43,590 nucleotides of DNA from Elysia marginata (Eukaryota; Mollusca; Gastropoda; Plakobranchidae), in NCBI GenBank assembly GCA_019649035.1, contig BMAT01006388.1, positions 9,593 to 53,182 of the forward strand. The letters are read 5' to 3'. The position numbers and the translations under genes are program-made. Under the pieces are notes generated by a model that was not told the DNA's origin, did not search any database, and saw only the letters and a program-made list of their open reading frames with translations. Below are positions 21,225 to 33,136 of the stretch, piece after piece. Numbering within the stretch: the first letter of the stretch is position 1; every line of letters starts with the position of its first letter.

Positions 21225-24200
21225 GTAAGGAAACAAGTTTTCGTCACAATCTGCAACCTCCTCTACTTTTCTACCCTGGTCTTCCTATGGTCCTTTTTCT
21301 TCTACTCCGGTTTTCTATGTACTGAGCAAGTGAAATGGGTATAGATGCGAGTACTGCCGGAGAATAGTAGCTTTTTTAGCAGCTTAAATAGTTACGGAAT
21401 GTTGTAAAAAGGTAGCCTGCTCCCAAGGCCTTTAAATACATAAAGAAATTTTACAAGCATGTCAACTCAAAATGCAAACTTTGGCAACTGACAGTAACTG
21501 CTGCCGATACAAAAATGTTTTTGTAGAAAAGAAAGTCATGAACTAAAAAAAAAGTTTCTAATGAACGTTTAATCCACATTATGTTGTCATGGTTTGACCG
21601 TCATCTGTCAAACTCTTCATTGTCTTTCTTTATTACTATGGGTGAAACTCATTGTCACGACTTTCATTGTTACCACAGTCTTCATTTCCTCACCTCCAGT
21701 CTACTATTTTTATGATTACTATCAAAAGCCTCATCGGCATCATATTCGTCACTAATCGTCGCTATGATGATGAGTAAAATGTTGCCAAGTAAATAAAAAA
21801 TACTATAATTTTGTGGATATCGCATTCACCATATCACTCATTATTTCACATGAATTTGTTGGCAATATCAAGCTATCGTTGTTTGAAATATTATATCGAT
21901 ATTTATTATTGGCATGGTCTTGACTTGAGAAGGTATGCTGTGTTTGAGAAATGCGTAACATGAATGCTTCAACAAAACTTTTACCCGTTTTTCCACAGTC
22001 AAACAACCCTTTTCCTCGAAAACAAAATTTTGATACATTTTATGATGATTTTAAAAGAACTCAACATAAATGTTTTATGTTTTACTCCTTCTCGTCAAAG
22101 AAAAAATTGAAGACAGGCAAATTTTTATCTTGGCTTACATGATTTCTATTTTTTTCTTTACGAAATGCCTTGTTGTTAATATGTTGTTTATGCCCTAATA
22201 ATAGAAATTTCCTACGTAAGATTAGTGAACATTTTCCTTCCCTTTCTGGTGGGCATACTGAAGTTGGAATTAAAGTCTGAAAAAATAAAATCGTATTCAC
22301 TTTGCTCTCTATTATTTTAAAAGGATATTAATTGTCCAACAGCTTTTTCAAAAAGTAAGCTCATTGAACGTGCTTTTTTTCTTGTTATCTTGACTTTTTG
22401 ACCACACTTAGTTTTGTTTTGTTTTTGTTTTTTTGTTTTTATTGATGAATACTTTCTCTTGTCATGGACCCTTTCCAGAGAAAAAGAAGGGCAGAAGGGG
22501 TAGAACAGGTAGGAGGAGGGGCAGGGGCAGGAAAAACTTCAGAGACTGGAAATTCCGCAAGATGCTTAGACAGCAGACGTCGCTCAGCCAACTGGCTGCA
22601 GGTACTGGGTTTTCCCGTTTCTATTTTCAGAAAAATAGATGTTTCTAGTACTAGGCCTATAGGGTCTTATATCGTACCTCATTATATAATAATAATAGGC
22701 ACAAGAATTTACAGTAGCTGTGAACTTTGTAACATTTAGCCTTATTACTCTTCCCGTTCGCTTGTGTCCCTTTTGATGGTTATTTATAGCACTCTTTCTA
22801 ACTCTTCAACATTTCTCTGTGTATTTATACTACACAACTCATCTTCAACATGTTGTAAGTAGATTTAACCAGTAGATCCCCAACAACACTGGTGTATATT
22901 TCACTGTAGTTGTACCACAATGTTGTTTGCAGAACTTTTACCAGAACGCCTCATATAGTTACCAATGGATAAAAGTGATCTATCTTTAGATTTTATGAAT
23001 CTAGAGCATTGCAGTGACCATTAAGTGAAACGTGACTGCGGGTTTCTTTTAATTTCTACTTTATAATTATGTTAAGTTAGAAGATACCCCAAACGCTATG
23101 AGAAAAAAAACCATCACATTAATCTTTGAAATACAGCGGAGATTATACCCTTTTTTTAGGAAGAAAGTTACGGAAAATTCACGAAACATAATCATTCTAT
23201 TTCAATCAATTGTGTAGAGAATGAAAATTTCACCGAGATGTGCTGTGGATCTGGGCAGTGTGTGTTGTTTATCCGAAGCAATGAAGAAACTTTTAACCGC
23301 TGCCGCTAAAATTTTTTTATCATGATTAACATGCTATTCATGCAATTTTTTTATACTCTATAGACAGGCCAATCGTATTTAGATCGTTTGCTTTAACGTT
23401 TAGTACATTCTTGTCTTGGGGATAATTTTTCAACTTTTCTGTCCTGCATCGACGGATGAAAAATCAAATATCAAAGCCTCTTGGATATTTGGTAAGATCT
23501 CAGGATCAGAAAGTTGAGGCTTGTAGGATGGGTAGTTTCGCTTCTACCTGTCTTCTTTTATAGTTTCATAGAATTTAGTGTGTACAAGTCTCAGCCTAAA
23601 ATTCTTTATGTGGGTGCTTTTTTTTATCCGTTATGAAAGCAAGGAAAGCTACAGTACAGATTTTGTAGAATGGCTGCAGAGTTGAAATTCTTTCTTTGTG
23701 TTGTCAGTTCTTTTAATATCGCTTCTTTCCTTTGTATTTGTCGACATTTGTTATTATACTATAGCAGCTCTGTTTCCATCCTCACCAAATGAAGGCGAAA
23801 GCTAGAAATCCTCTGATAAGCTGCGATGAACCACAAAGGCATAAGTCTTAAATATTCTGTAATATGGGTACAAATTGGAGTTAAGGCAAAGACATGCGGA
23901 TGCCCAGCAAACTAAAGAAAAAAAAAACCACTTTTCAGTGACTAAGAAGCGAAATAGCCCTACAATGTTGACACGAACTTCATATTTGGGAGGAGCTATA
24001 TCTTACTTATCGAGTCACGTCCATGATTTTGTTTTTTCATTTATGTAAGCAATTTTAAGAAAATTACCTAAGACGCAGAGACAGGCAAAAATTCTTTGAG
24101 GAATTTGTCCTTTTTAAACTAAAGCCACATTTCTACTTAAATGAGAGGGAAGGCTACCGCTTTCTGAGGTACTATCTGTCTATAGCAGTGGACGACGTGG

Positions 24201-25439
24201 GAGCCTGGTGTTGTGAAGGCAGACAGTACCACATAGGCCTGGTTTCCGTGATTCTTTCCCAAATGACAGTTTCTGTGTTAAGTTAAACTTGTAGAAACAC
24301 CCAAAATACTTAACCGCTACGAAACAGTCACCGTATTTTTATATCCTTTAGCCTGGTTTGTAATAAAGCCCGATTGTTTCATCGCCTTAGAACGAGTATC
24401 TTTGCTATCTTTTTTAATTGTTATGGTCGTAGGCCTGGCCATAAAAAACCATTCTCTCCGAACTTACATGATCTGGTTGCCTCATTAAGCTTAGGGATTC
24501 GCTGCTAGTTCCCCAGTCTAGGTCTGAACTCTGCTGCGTGACCTTCATGCGTTTGACCATGATGCACTCTAGGAAAACCTAGGAAACGGTTGGACTTTGC
24601 TAGCTGTAGAACACTGTTCACAGTGCCGAGTTTCTTCACCTCATGAGCTGCAGATCTAGGTGCTGTTTGAATATTGATTGCGATCGATTGAGTTTTATTC
24701 TAACTTGCATGGTCTGCCTGCTGCTTGCATACTTTGGAATGTTTTTCAAGCAGCTGAAAAAATCAAACCTCATCGTCGTTTATTTTTTGTATTGTTTAAC
24801 AACTCTTATTCTATGAAGCTATTGCTTTATTTGATATTCGAAATTGGTAGCTCAATGCATCTGAATCGCTAACGCTTACCTATATTTTTGAGTTAGGGTT
24901 TTCTGATTGTCTTAAATGCCAAGCAACCATACGAGTTTCAAATTCATGTAAGCTGCCTATAATTTATATCCAAGCAAACAGTCCCCCCCCCTCTATTCGG
25001 GGTTCTTTGATTTGAATGACATTTGAGCTGTGACCTACGTTCGGGCTTTTTTTTTTTTCACCAAGTTCTTTCTTCATTTCTGTTGATTTTTCTCAACATG
25101 ATTCTACAACATGATACGCATCTGGGTTCCTTATGGATCTGTAATAATGGGCCAAGGGAAAAACAAGAAATGTCACAATTTTTTTGCCTCATATTTGGCA
25201 CCTCTGAGTAGATAGGAGAATTAATGTAAGAGTTTCAATCCTTTTTCCTATAGAATAGAGAGGACACATTTTTTTTACTTCATGTTTTAATTAAAGGAAA
25301 AGAGATTTATTCATGCATAAAATTCTTGTGTAAATTTGAATGATGTAACCCCTAAATGTGACATGTCTTGTTTTGTCCCTTGACGCCATCGCATGTGAAA
25401 CAATTCTCTAGTCATTGTGCTCATAGCTTTTAGCATCTC

Positions 25440-26095
25440 TCAGTGAACTGCATGGCATGTCTTTACAACTCTATGCTGACGACATATGTACTGTACAAAC
25501 ACGATAAATAATCCACCGCTACTACTCTCCAAGGCATCAAGTTGGATTGAATTATGTAAAAGAGTGGATGGCCACCAATATATATACTAAAATTAAACAA
25601 TGGAAAGACTTAAATCATTATAATCGGCAAAGATAAATATTCTATACCAATAAACAACCCTGAAGACCAACGTTAATATCATAACATCTAGTAAACGGTT
25701 AAAACAACCTAAGCGTGTATCTAGACAAGGACACGTCAATGTCCTCACATTATGCAAATGTTTACAAAACAGCGTATTTCCAAGTTATGTACAATCAGAA
25801 ATTTTCTAGACCTAAATTTAACAACAAATTTAATAATATATTTAGTATTACTCACACTGGATAACTGCTAATAATACATCGTCTTCAAGTTTTCCAACAC
25901 AGCGCAGCCAAACTAATCTCGCGAACTAAAAAAGAGACCATATTATGACACCAGTTCAGGCTGACTTGCACTGGCTCCCTATTGAATACCGTATCACAAA
26001 ACAATGTCCCTTATCTGCTATAAATGCCTTAACAAACAAGCTCCCATTTATCTGTCAAATCAACTCGTTAGATACATCTAAACGCATTATGTAGA
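25440..26095 (+). pseudogene. Decayed non-LTR retrotransposon (LINE) reverse transcriptase fragment
   Basis: LQLYADDI at 25463-25486 matches the catalytic YxDD box of reverse transcriptases. About 500 nt further on, LHWLPIEYRI and then YKCLNKQAPIYLSNQL match the conserved C-terminal region of CR1/Jockey-type LINE proteins. The two C-terminal segments are in different frames, so at least one frameshift is present. Stops interrupt the region between, and there is no intact ORF. The family is inferred from these motifs only. Confidence 0.75.
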
Positions 26096-26168
26096 CTGCA
26101 TAGAGCAAACCTAGAAGTTATGGATATACGGTATGGAAATTAGATATTTTATAATTGTTGTCGTTGAT

Positions 26169-26187
26169 AATATTATTATTATTACTA

Positions 26188-26274
<87 letters not shown>

Positions 26275-26288
26275 CTTTATTATTATTA
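26169..26288 (+). repeat. (ATT)n microsatellite
   Basis: About 35 near-perfect ATT units. The Asn-run frame on the minus strand is not a gene. Confidence 0.95.
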
Positions 26289-26774
26289 CATGTATGCATA
26301 TTTTACAACTTGACGAGTATTTCAGTGCATTTTGTTAGATATTTGTTTTTTGACTACAGCTAACTTAAAACCCATTTTGAAACAAATCTTTTCTGAATGT
26401 TTTGATTCTAAATTCTAACATTTATTTTTCTTTTCTTTGTAAACATGTGCATGTCGATGAGTGTTGCCTTTATAATGTTCTCTGTAGATGATGAAGGGAA
26501 TCTGTTTTAAATATTGACCAGTATGTATTTAAAAATCACCAGTTTTAGCTTTAAACGTTATATGATAATACATGAACAGAAGCTAAAGACTGCATTCATT
26601 TAATTCAATGGCAATATTACCCAGAACACTGACTTGAACGTGATGTATTAATATTAGACTTAGGTCACAATGATGATTAGATAAAGGTTATAAATCCCAG
26701 ATACTTGGGTGAAATTGTATATTAGTTTTAAACCTGAGAATCCAAAATACTTTTTAAATTGATCAATGACTTAA

Positions 26775-27005
26775 CCTCTGATTCTTGGATTAAGGAAGGA
26801 CTTACCTCTGTGCACTGACTATTTCGGTTGTGGGGATGATGGTTAAAAAACTACCCTTTTATTCTTGGATGAATGCTAGTTTATCTCTGTGTGCACTGAC
26901 TATTCAGGTTGTGGGGATGATGGTTAATAAACTACCCTCTTATTCTTGGATGAATGCTAGTTTATCTCTGTGTGCACTGATTCTTTAGGCTGTGAGGATG
27001 GCGAG
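26775..27005 (+). repeat. 81-bp tandem repeat spanning the exon 14 acceptor
   Basis: Three units share TTCTTGGATGAATGCTAG, CTCTGTGTGCACTGA and GGTTGTGGGGATGATGG. The exon-start equivalents fall at 26827, 26908 and 26989, a period of exactly 81. The third unit runs into exon 14, whose first bases, GCTGTGAGGATGG, are the counterpart of the intronic GTTGTGGGGATGATGG. Confidence 0.88.
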
Positions 27006-27155
27006 TACGGCATCAACTGCGATGGGGTATGTGAGTGCAAGAACAACGGTGTCTGCGACGCGCCCACAGGGACGTGCTACTGTCGCCAGGGTTTCACAGG
27101 CGCCCTCTGTGAAAAGCGTTGCCCTGACAACAGATTTGGCTTCAACTGCACTGGG
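26989..27155 (+). CDS. EGF exon 14: one module plus the first quarter of the next
   Basis: The acceptor is TGATTCTTTAG and the donor CTGGG|GTAAGT; it enters in phase 1 and leaves in phase 0. It encodes CEDGEYGINC to CEKR and then CPDNRFGFNCTG, which exon 15 completes (CTG joined to VCDC). The acceptor region and the first bases of this exon are duplicated upstream in an 81-bp tandem repeat. Confidence 0.9.
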
Positions 27156-28662
27156 GTAAGTGATGAATGACTTCGCTAGCTTACAGCTGGCTTGATTCAG
27201 GTTAATTAATTGGGTCTTTACAACAGAAACAAATTAATGACTTTAGGAAACCCAAGCATCTTAGGGCGTGATCAGCCTCTCAGGCCATGTAGACCGCTTC
27301 ATGGTAGTATTTCTCTTGGTGTTCCTTTAGTTTTGGCTGAGAGGATGTAGTTACGGTTGCTCTTGGTCAAGCCTTTTGCTTTGTAGTTAACCAATGAAAT
27401 TTCTAGATTTTGTTTAGGAAGAAAAAAAGAGAAACTGTAAATACGGGAAGAAATAGAAAAGAGAGAGAGAGACAGATTGGAGAGAGAGACAGACAGACGA
27501 AGTAAAAGAGAGAAAGAGAGACAGGCAGACATCGAGAGAGAGGCAGACAGAGATACAGTCAGGCAGGCAGACAGAGGAATAGACAGGCATTGAGAGAGAG
27601 AGCGCGAGAGGGAGAGAGAGCGTTACACTATAAATCTCCAAAATAATATTTATCAAGACCTAAAAATTGATGCGAGTGATTGACCTATTTCTATTGAAAT
27701 GATGGAACTTGCTTTAACGCGTATACTAAAAATGCCTCGCATCCAGGTTGAAATAGGACAGAAATCGAAATTTTCATTTTGCTCAACACCATTTAAAGTG
27801 GTTTTCTATTTCCATATTACAACCGCTTCAATATAGTTCCATGAAATGTTGATTATTACATGAATTTTCTGGCGTGTGGAAGCTGAGTAAAATGCTTTGT
27901 TCAAAACAGAAAGGTTTTTGAAGATGAAAATTGTGACATGCGACTTATTCATCAGGGGCGCGAGACAAATAAAGATTTTTATCAGACATTTTTATACTAT
28001 TTGTTAAAACCATATTTTATGCCAATTTTACTCCTCTTTTTTTATTTTGAAGGTTTCGGGGCAAAAACGAGACAAACGTTAGTTTTGTTCTAATGAAAAT
28101 CTCTGTTCCCAATATTGTATGCTAAAGGTTTTTTTTCAATTTTGAATTTTTTTGTTCGTATATTAATAGACTTAAGTGTGAGTAATTATGTAAAGATATT
28201 TACTTTTCAGGATAAATAATTGAGGAAATCAAAAATAAATTTAAACTTTTCCCCCAAAGTTTTAAATGTTGACTTGTAATTCTTTTGTTTGAGACTTGTA
28301 AACATTACTTTTGATGATCTTTTTTTTTTTTAATTTGGTCGATCAAGTTTGTTTTTTTCATTTTTTTTTTATTTACAATTTGGCCCATACCACCACATGT
28401 TATTATCTAGAGTAAGCTTCTATTATTAGCAAAGATGTCCCTTTTTGGTCCCGCGTTGACACACTGAGTCCTATCCGTCTTGACTTAAAAAAGGGTCCCT
28501 CTAGCATCTGTCATGAGCGGAGGGTAGAGAGAATCTAACAATTTTAAAATTATCGTTCATATTATATAAAAGAAATTGTGATGCATGTCCACAAAAAATA
28601 AAGTAGCGCTAGCACGTGACTGCGGGCCGTTTATTTCGTCGTGTGTGTCACTCGTGTTGCAG
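27156..28662 (+). other. Intron 14
   Basis: Contains a GA-rich tract; the remainder is AT-rich with T-runs and nothing recognised. Confidence 0.8.
27455..27622 (+). repeat. GA-rich low-complexity tract
   Basis: GAGAGA runs with GACAGACAG and GGCAGACA. Minus-strand frames rich in Ser/Leu are compositional. Confidence 0.9.
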
Positions 28663-28753
28663 GTGTGTGACTGCCAGAACGGCGCCAGATGTAACAAGAG
28701 ATCAGGAAGATGCAAGTGTGCCCCTGGATACACTGGCGACAAGTGCGAAGACC
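28663..28753 (+). CDS. EGF exon 15: remainder of a split module, 91 nt
   Basis: The acceptor is CACTCGTGTTGCAG and the donor GACC|GTACGT; it starts in phase 0 and ends in phase 1. It encodes [10 protein letters not shown], then KRSGRCKC and GYTGDKCED, which fits exactly onto the end of exon 14 to make a complete eight-cysteine module. The frame that reads furthest through this exon upstream is not the coding frame; phase and cysteine spacing settle it. Confidence 0.88.
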
Positions 28754-29848
28754 GTACGTAGCTTGTTACCTCTACATTCTCAAAGTAAAAATACCGGCTC
28801 TATAACGACAAAAATAGATGGGTGAAAATGTCCTTGGCTTAAGCGAATGACGGATAGCTTCGGTGGTAAAAACATTTCCAATGACTTTTGAAAAAAAAAA
28901 AGATGATATACGAAGAGATAAAAAAGAAAAAGATCTCATTCAATTGGACACACTCCAGTGACAAAGTGAGAAGCTTGCAATATTAATACAGAAAAAAGCA
29001 GGAGTTAAAGGTTTGATAACTAAAGATGAAAACAGTTATAGAGCAGACTAATAATGTTTTCTTAAATAGTGCGACGATCCTTTTTCGCTTCTAAAGCCTA
29101 AGAAAACTGTTTTTATCAATAATGAAGAAGTTGGGCGCGTAAAACTATCTTGGAGTAACTATTGGCAACTAACTAGACTGGAACGCTCACTCTATGACTC
29201 TTTTAAAGAAAATAAATGAAACTCCCGTATTTATTTTCTACGTAAATTAATCCCGTTCCACGTTGACAACACGCTTCTTAGCCTCTTTTCTAACACAAAA
29301 ATCAAGGATGCTGTCTCTTGGTTGGAATAGAAAGTAAATCAACAGAACAAGAAAAATCGACTCAATTATAAGGAAATCTAATAACACTTGCCAACCAAAT
29401 AGCGAGTTCCTGAACACGAATTTGTTATATCTCTTTAAAACTCAAAGCAAAATCATTTCGATTGTAAAAGATAAACCACCACCCATTGCACAACCATACG
29501 AGTTTCTCTGAACGCTCAGAAAAGCCTATAAGCATCAAATGTAGACTAGAACGCGATCTAAAACGATTACTACCACGTTCCACGAAATTCATTGCATTGT
29601 TATCCATGCTTTCTTTTTCTGAAAACCTTCTTCATTCTTGTAAGTGTATAATTTTAATACCTTTTTGCAAAAGATGTTTTTTGTACATATTTGTGTCATT
29701 TCTTGTTTATCTTTGTCTCTTGCAAAAAAACAAAACAGGGTGTATCTTGAAAGGAAAATAAAGATTTTTTTTTTGTTTATCTTATTTTATCTATCTGACT
29801 AAAACTACGCTGCATCATTGATGTTACTCTTTGTTATTGTTTGCCTAG
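28754..29848 (+). other. Intron 15
   Basis: Mostly occupied by a second LINE remnant whose 3' end lies close to exon 16. Confidence 0.75.
29095..29760 (+). pseudogene. Decayed LINE 3' fragment, C-terminus of reverse transcriptase ORF
   Basis: KTVFINNEEVGRVK, then YLGVTIGN and LDWNAH with LLKKIN, match the segment following the reverse transcriptase core in many LINE proteins. Further on, HPLHNHTSF and CRLERDLKRLLPRS correspond to the usual C-terminal end. Stop codons and frame changes break it throughout. About 150 nt of noncoding sequence with a short GGAAAATAAAG end follows. Confidence 0.72.
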
Positions 29849-30109
29849 TATGTCCTGCGGGCAAATGGGGCCAGAACTGTCAGAACGACTGCGACTGCAT
29901 GACAGCGCATGGCCGGTGTGATCACGTGACTGGGAAGTGTCACTGTCGTCTGGGGTGGACAGGCCCCAGGTGTAACGAGACCTGCCCAGACAACACGTTC
30001 GGACCAGACTGTGTCCACTCTTGTGTATGTCATAATGGCGGCAAGTGTGACCCTGTGTCCGGGTGTTGCTCCTGCACTGAAGGTTTCTATGGCCAGATGT
30101 GTGACCTTG
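29849..30109 (+). CDS. EGF exon 16: two fused modules, 261 nt
   Basis: The acceptor is TTGTTTGCCTAG and the donor CTTG|GTGAGT, phase 1 at both ends. It encodes two modules without an intron: CPAGKWGQNC to CNET, and CPDNTFGPDC to CDL. The first has one extra residue between its fourth and fifth cysteines. The second reads SGCCSC where the family has G-x-C-x-C, giving a ninth cysteine. It is the only exon here with two whole modules, consistent with loss of an intron between single-module exons. Confidence 0.93.
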
Positions 30110-31109
30110 GTGAGTACATGTTACTACTTGTGAGTAGATGTAAGTAGAAGCAAAGAGTATAGAGAGAGCAAGATAGCCGAGACACGCTGGCTACGCGTAT
30201 ACGCGTGGCTGCATAGCAACACAAATAGAGCCGGTAAATTCAAAAGATAGTAGCGGGAAGTACAAACTTACATACTACTACAGCCTACACTAAACCACTA
30301 GGCGTATGGTTTGTTTACCGGCGCTATTCGCAAACGATTTTCTTAGCACTGTTGTCACAGAGCGTTAGGCTTAGTTCTCCTTCTTGCCCGCTATTCAATT
30401 CTCTTTGGTAGAAGTATGACGGTATAAGGTTTTTTCTATTTACACACGCCATTATGTTACTAAGCTTTCTATTAAATCTCTAGGTCTCTTGGCCCCAAAC
30501 TAAATCCAGCTCAAATTATTGAGTATCAAGAACCGATCCCTCAATAATCATGAGCCATTACCTTCTATAGTGGTACATCTTGTTCCCGTGTGTGAACTCT
30601 AATCTTCGTTTCCACACGCCTTTCCGCTTTAGGTTTGGACTATCATTTTTCTCACCATTATTAGGTTCACTAAGAAATCATCACTGTAGCTTATCACAAA
30701 TGCCGCGGCGAGCTAGCAAAAGTATATGTAACCGTTGGTTTATTTTTTCTTCATGAAGTTTACCATGTCTCCACAGCTAGTTTGGTTATCTTCCATCCCT
30801 GACGCTCGTTTCTATTACCTTTTCTTTTAAACCTCTTCCTTTTCTTCCATGGCTTTAATATGTTAGGGTCAAATGCGGCAGCATCTTTCACTAACTTAGT
30901 TATTGATTTAAAAAATAGCCAAGCTCAACCGGTTATAAGCCCCTTTTTTAAAACCGGTTTTTACACCTATATTGGTAATAAAAAGAATCAGGTAAACTGT
31001 AATATGAATATATCGCACAATTTTAATTAAAATCTAAAAGCCTGGAAACCTTCGACATGCACCGAAAGAAACAATATTTTAACAAAACTAAAAGTGCTTA
31101 TGGCTGGAG

Positions 31110-31185
31110 TAAAGATTTTTCAGGCGCCCGTGCCAAACTACGCCCGCAACCATTCGTCTTGTTATATCGAGGGACCAACCAAAAT
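31110..31185 (-). repeat. Dispersed repeat fragment, copy 2 (inverted)
   Basis: The minus strand reads GGCGTAGTTTGGCACGGGCG followed by CCT, matching GCGTGGTTTGGCACGGGCG and CCT of the copy near 4600. Weaker similarity continues on the 5' side. Confidence 0.5.
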
Positions 31186-32499
31186 TAATGATTAAGTAGA
31201 ATTAACCGTATGTTATGAAGACATAACTGCGCATCGTTATGCCAGTTACATAGACCTAGATCAGTCTAGCCAATGCTTAGAGTGTACCATTATCCAGCTC
31301 ATTGTGAATTTAACCTATGCGGTTTATATAATAAGATCCTCCATGCATTGTGCCAATATTATACCTCTGCCAGTGACGATTCAATGTCGATATTGCAGTC
31401 TGTAAATGAAGACTTGCTAGATTCCACAGTTAGGTCTCCAGTTGCCTAAGAAGCTTAGTGATAGTCGCACCAAATAGTCATCAGTAGGCTACAATTTTGT
31501 TCTATAAGCTGTACCACGAGTACAGAGTCGAAAATTATTAATACGGTAATAAAAGAGCGGTTAAACTATGCACACCAGCCCGGCTAATACACAGTCTAGA
31601 TCGAGATATCTTCTATAATTGTAAAGCTTTAAATTTAGATCATCGTCGTAATCAAAATGGACAGCAGCGGTGTCTGCAATGTGACTTCTTCTAACGGATG
31701 AACTAGGCAACGATGTAGCGTAGGTTTGTGGCGCCGCAGGAGTCTAATCTAGTCTAGACAGATTCTATAGGCTTAGATTCTAGTTTATTTTTAGAATCTA
31801 GATCTAGATTTAAATTTTTCAGGAAGAGATCAGTGTGAAAGTTTAGTGAACTCAGTAGGAGGCCGAGATCTATAAATTGCTCAGGGAAAGACGAGCTCAC
31901 AGCCGATAAACTGTGACAAACTGGACACCCCCCGTTTTCTTCCATGTTGGGCTGTGCGTGTCGATGTCATGTTCTCATCTGCTTTAGCATCAAGGCCATG
32001 TCTCAGCTAGACAAGTTTTTGAGATTATTGTAAAAATCTCTTTTTTCCCAATGCTGCAAACCAATTGTCCCGGGAAGTTATAAAAGTTACCAATCTGCAG
32101 GTCAAAGTACTAAGCTTTACCCACACACAAGACAGTGTCCTTGGGCTTAAGAAGCTGTGCGACTGCCGCTAAAAAAAAACAATAGACAAGATAAACATAA
32201 TTATTGTCAAATAAATTATGTGGTGCATAAAGATATTTTTACGGCAATAAAAAACAAGTCGTAAACACCCTAAAAGATTTATAAAAAGCAGCTTTCGGAT
32301 AAATTACCTGCCTAACTTTGGTGTTGGACACTTCTTTGGTAATAACGAATACGTTAATCTCAATCCTTAATTAAGAAGTGGCAAAAAATTTTTTACTTCA
32401 CTCTTCCTTTACAACATTATTTTGTAGTCAGTCAATGTTACTAGATCAGCTGTCGAATAAAGAGACTGTTCGGTATTCCTGGGCGGCGGCAAATTTTGT

Positions 32500-32639
32500 A
32501 AATCTGTCTGTCTCTTTTTGTCTGCCTGTCTGTCTCGCTCACTTTTTCTGATTTGCTGTTCGCCTGTCCGTTTGCCTGTTTGTGTATGTTTATCTGTCTG
32601 CTTGTTCTGTTTGTAAGTATTTATCTGTCTGTCTCTGTC

Positions 32640-32693
<54 letters not shown>

Positions 32694-32700
32694 CCAACAG
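32500..32700 (+). repeat. TGTC-rich tract with (CT)n microsatellite
   Basis: CTGTCTGTC words lead into an uninterrupted CT run at about 32644-32691, ending in CCCCCAACAG, which resembles an acceptor. No module follows it. Confidence 0.9.
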
Positions 32701-33112
32701 CATTTCTCTCTTTTTATAGCAAATCACTGTAATACAAAAATTATCTCTTTTACTCACTTTTAACAATTTAAAATCCAGGAAATTAAACTTCGCTGGATCC
32801 TGTTTCACTCAGCTGTCAGTTCTTTTTACACTACCCGTGTCTGTTGTAACACAATCACAGCTTCTTAATTAATGATCAGCTAGCTTCTGTTAGATCTGAT
32901 CTCATTATATTTATACTTGGGGAATATCCAAGGTTGTTTAAGTTGTTAGTCCAATCATTTAGTCCCCGGATTTCGGTCAAGACCTTCAGTCTGAAGAAAG
33001 CTATTTGTATAAATTATAATTGATACAAATCTTATTATTCTGTCCATGACTTCATATCTCCGTGACACCGATTAACCAACATGTGGTGTTTGCACGCTCC
33101 CTGGTGATCCCC

Positions 33113-33136
33113 NNNNNNNNNNNNNNNNNNNNNNNN
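33113..33136. other. Assembly gap (24 N)
   Basis: Twenty-four unknown bases covering the acceptor and the first eight bases of exon 17. Frame and module length on the right side fit an exon start at 33129 if the gap length is true. Confidence 0.99.

Larger units (their letters stand above)
21225..26988 (+). other. Intron 13
   Basis: The longest intron. It holds a possible basic cassette exon (22479-22508), a decayed LINE fragment (25440-26095), an ATT microsatellite and an 81-bp tandem repeat next to exon 14. The stretch 22750-25430 is AT-rich with nothing recognised. Confidence 0.75.
30110..33128 (+). other. Intron 16
   Basis: AT-rich, with several CTAGAT-type palindromic words near 31600-31810, one copy of a dispersed repeat near 31115-31175, and a CT microsatellite. 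No gene recognised. Confidence 0.75.

Noticed and set aside
32644..32700. CT run ending in CAACAG, a strong-looking acceptor that might start an extra EGF exon
   Set aside because: The following sequence has no cysteine pattern and no module in any phase.
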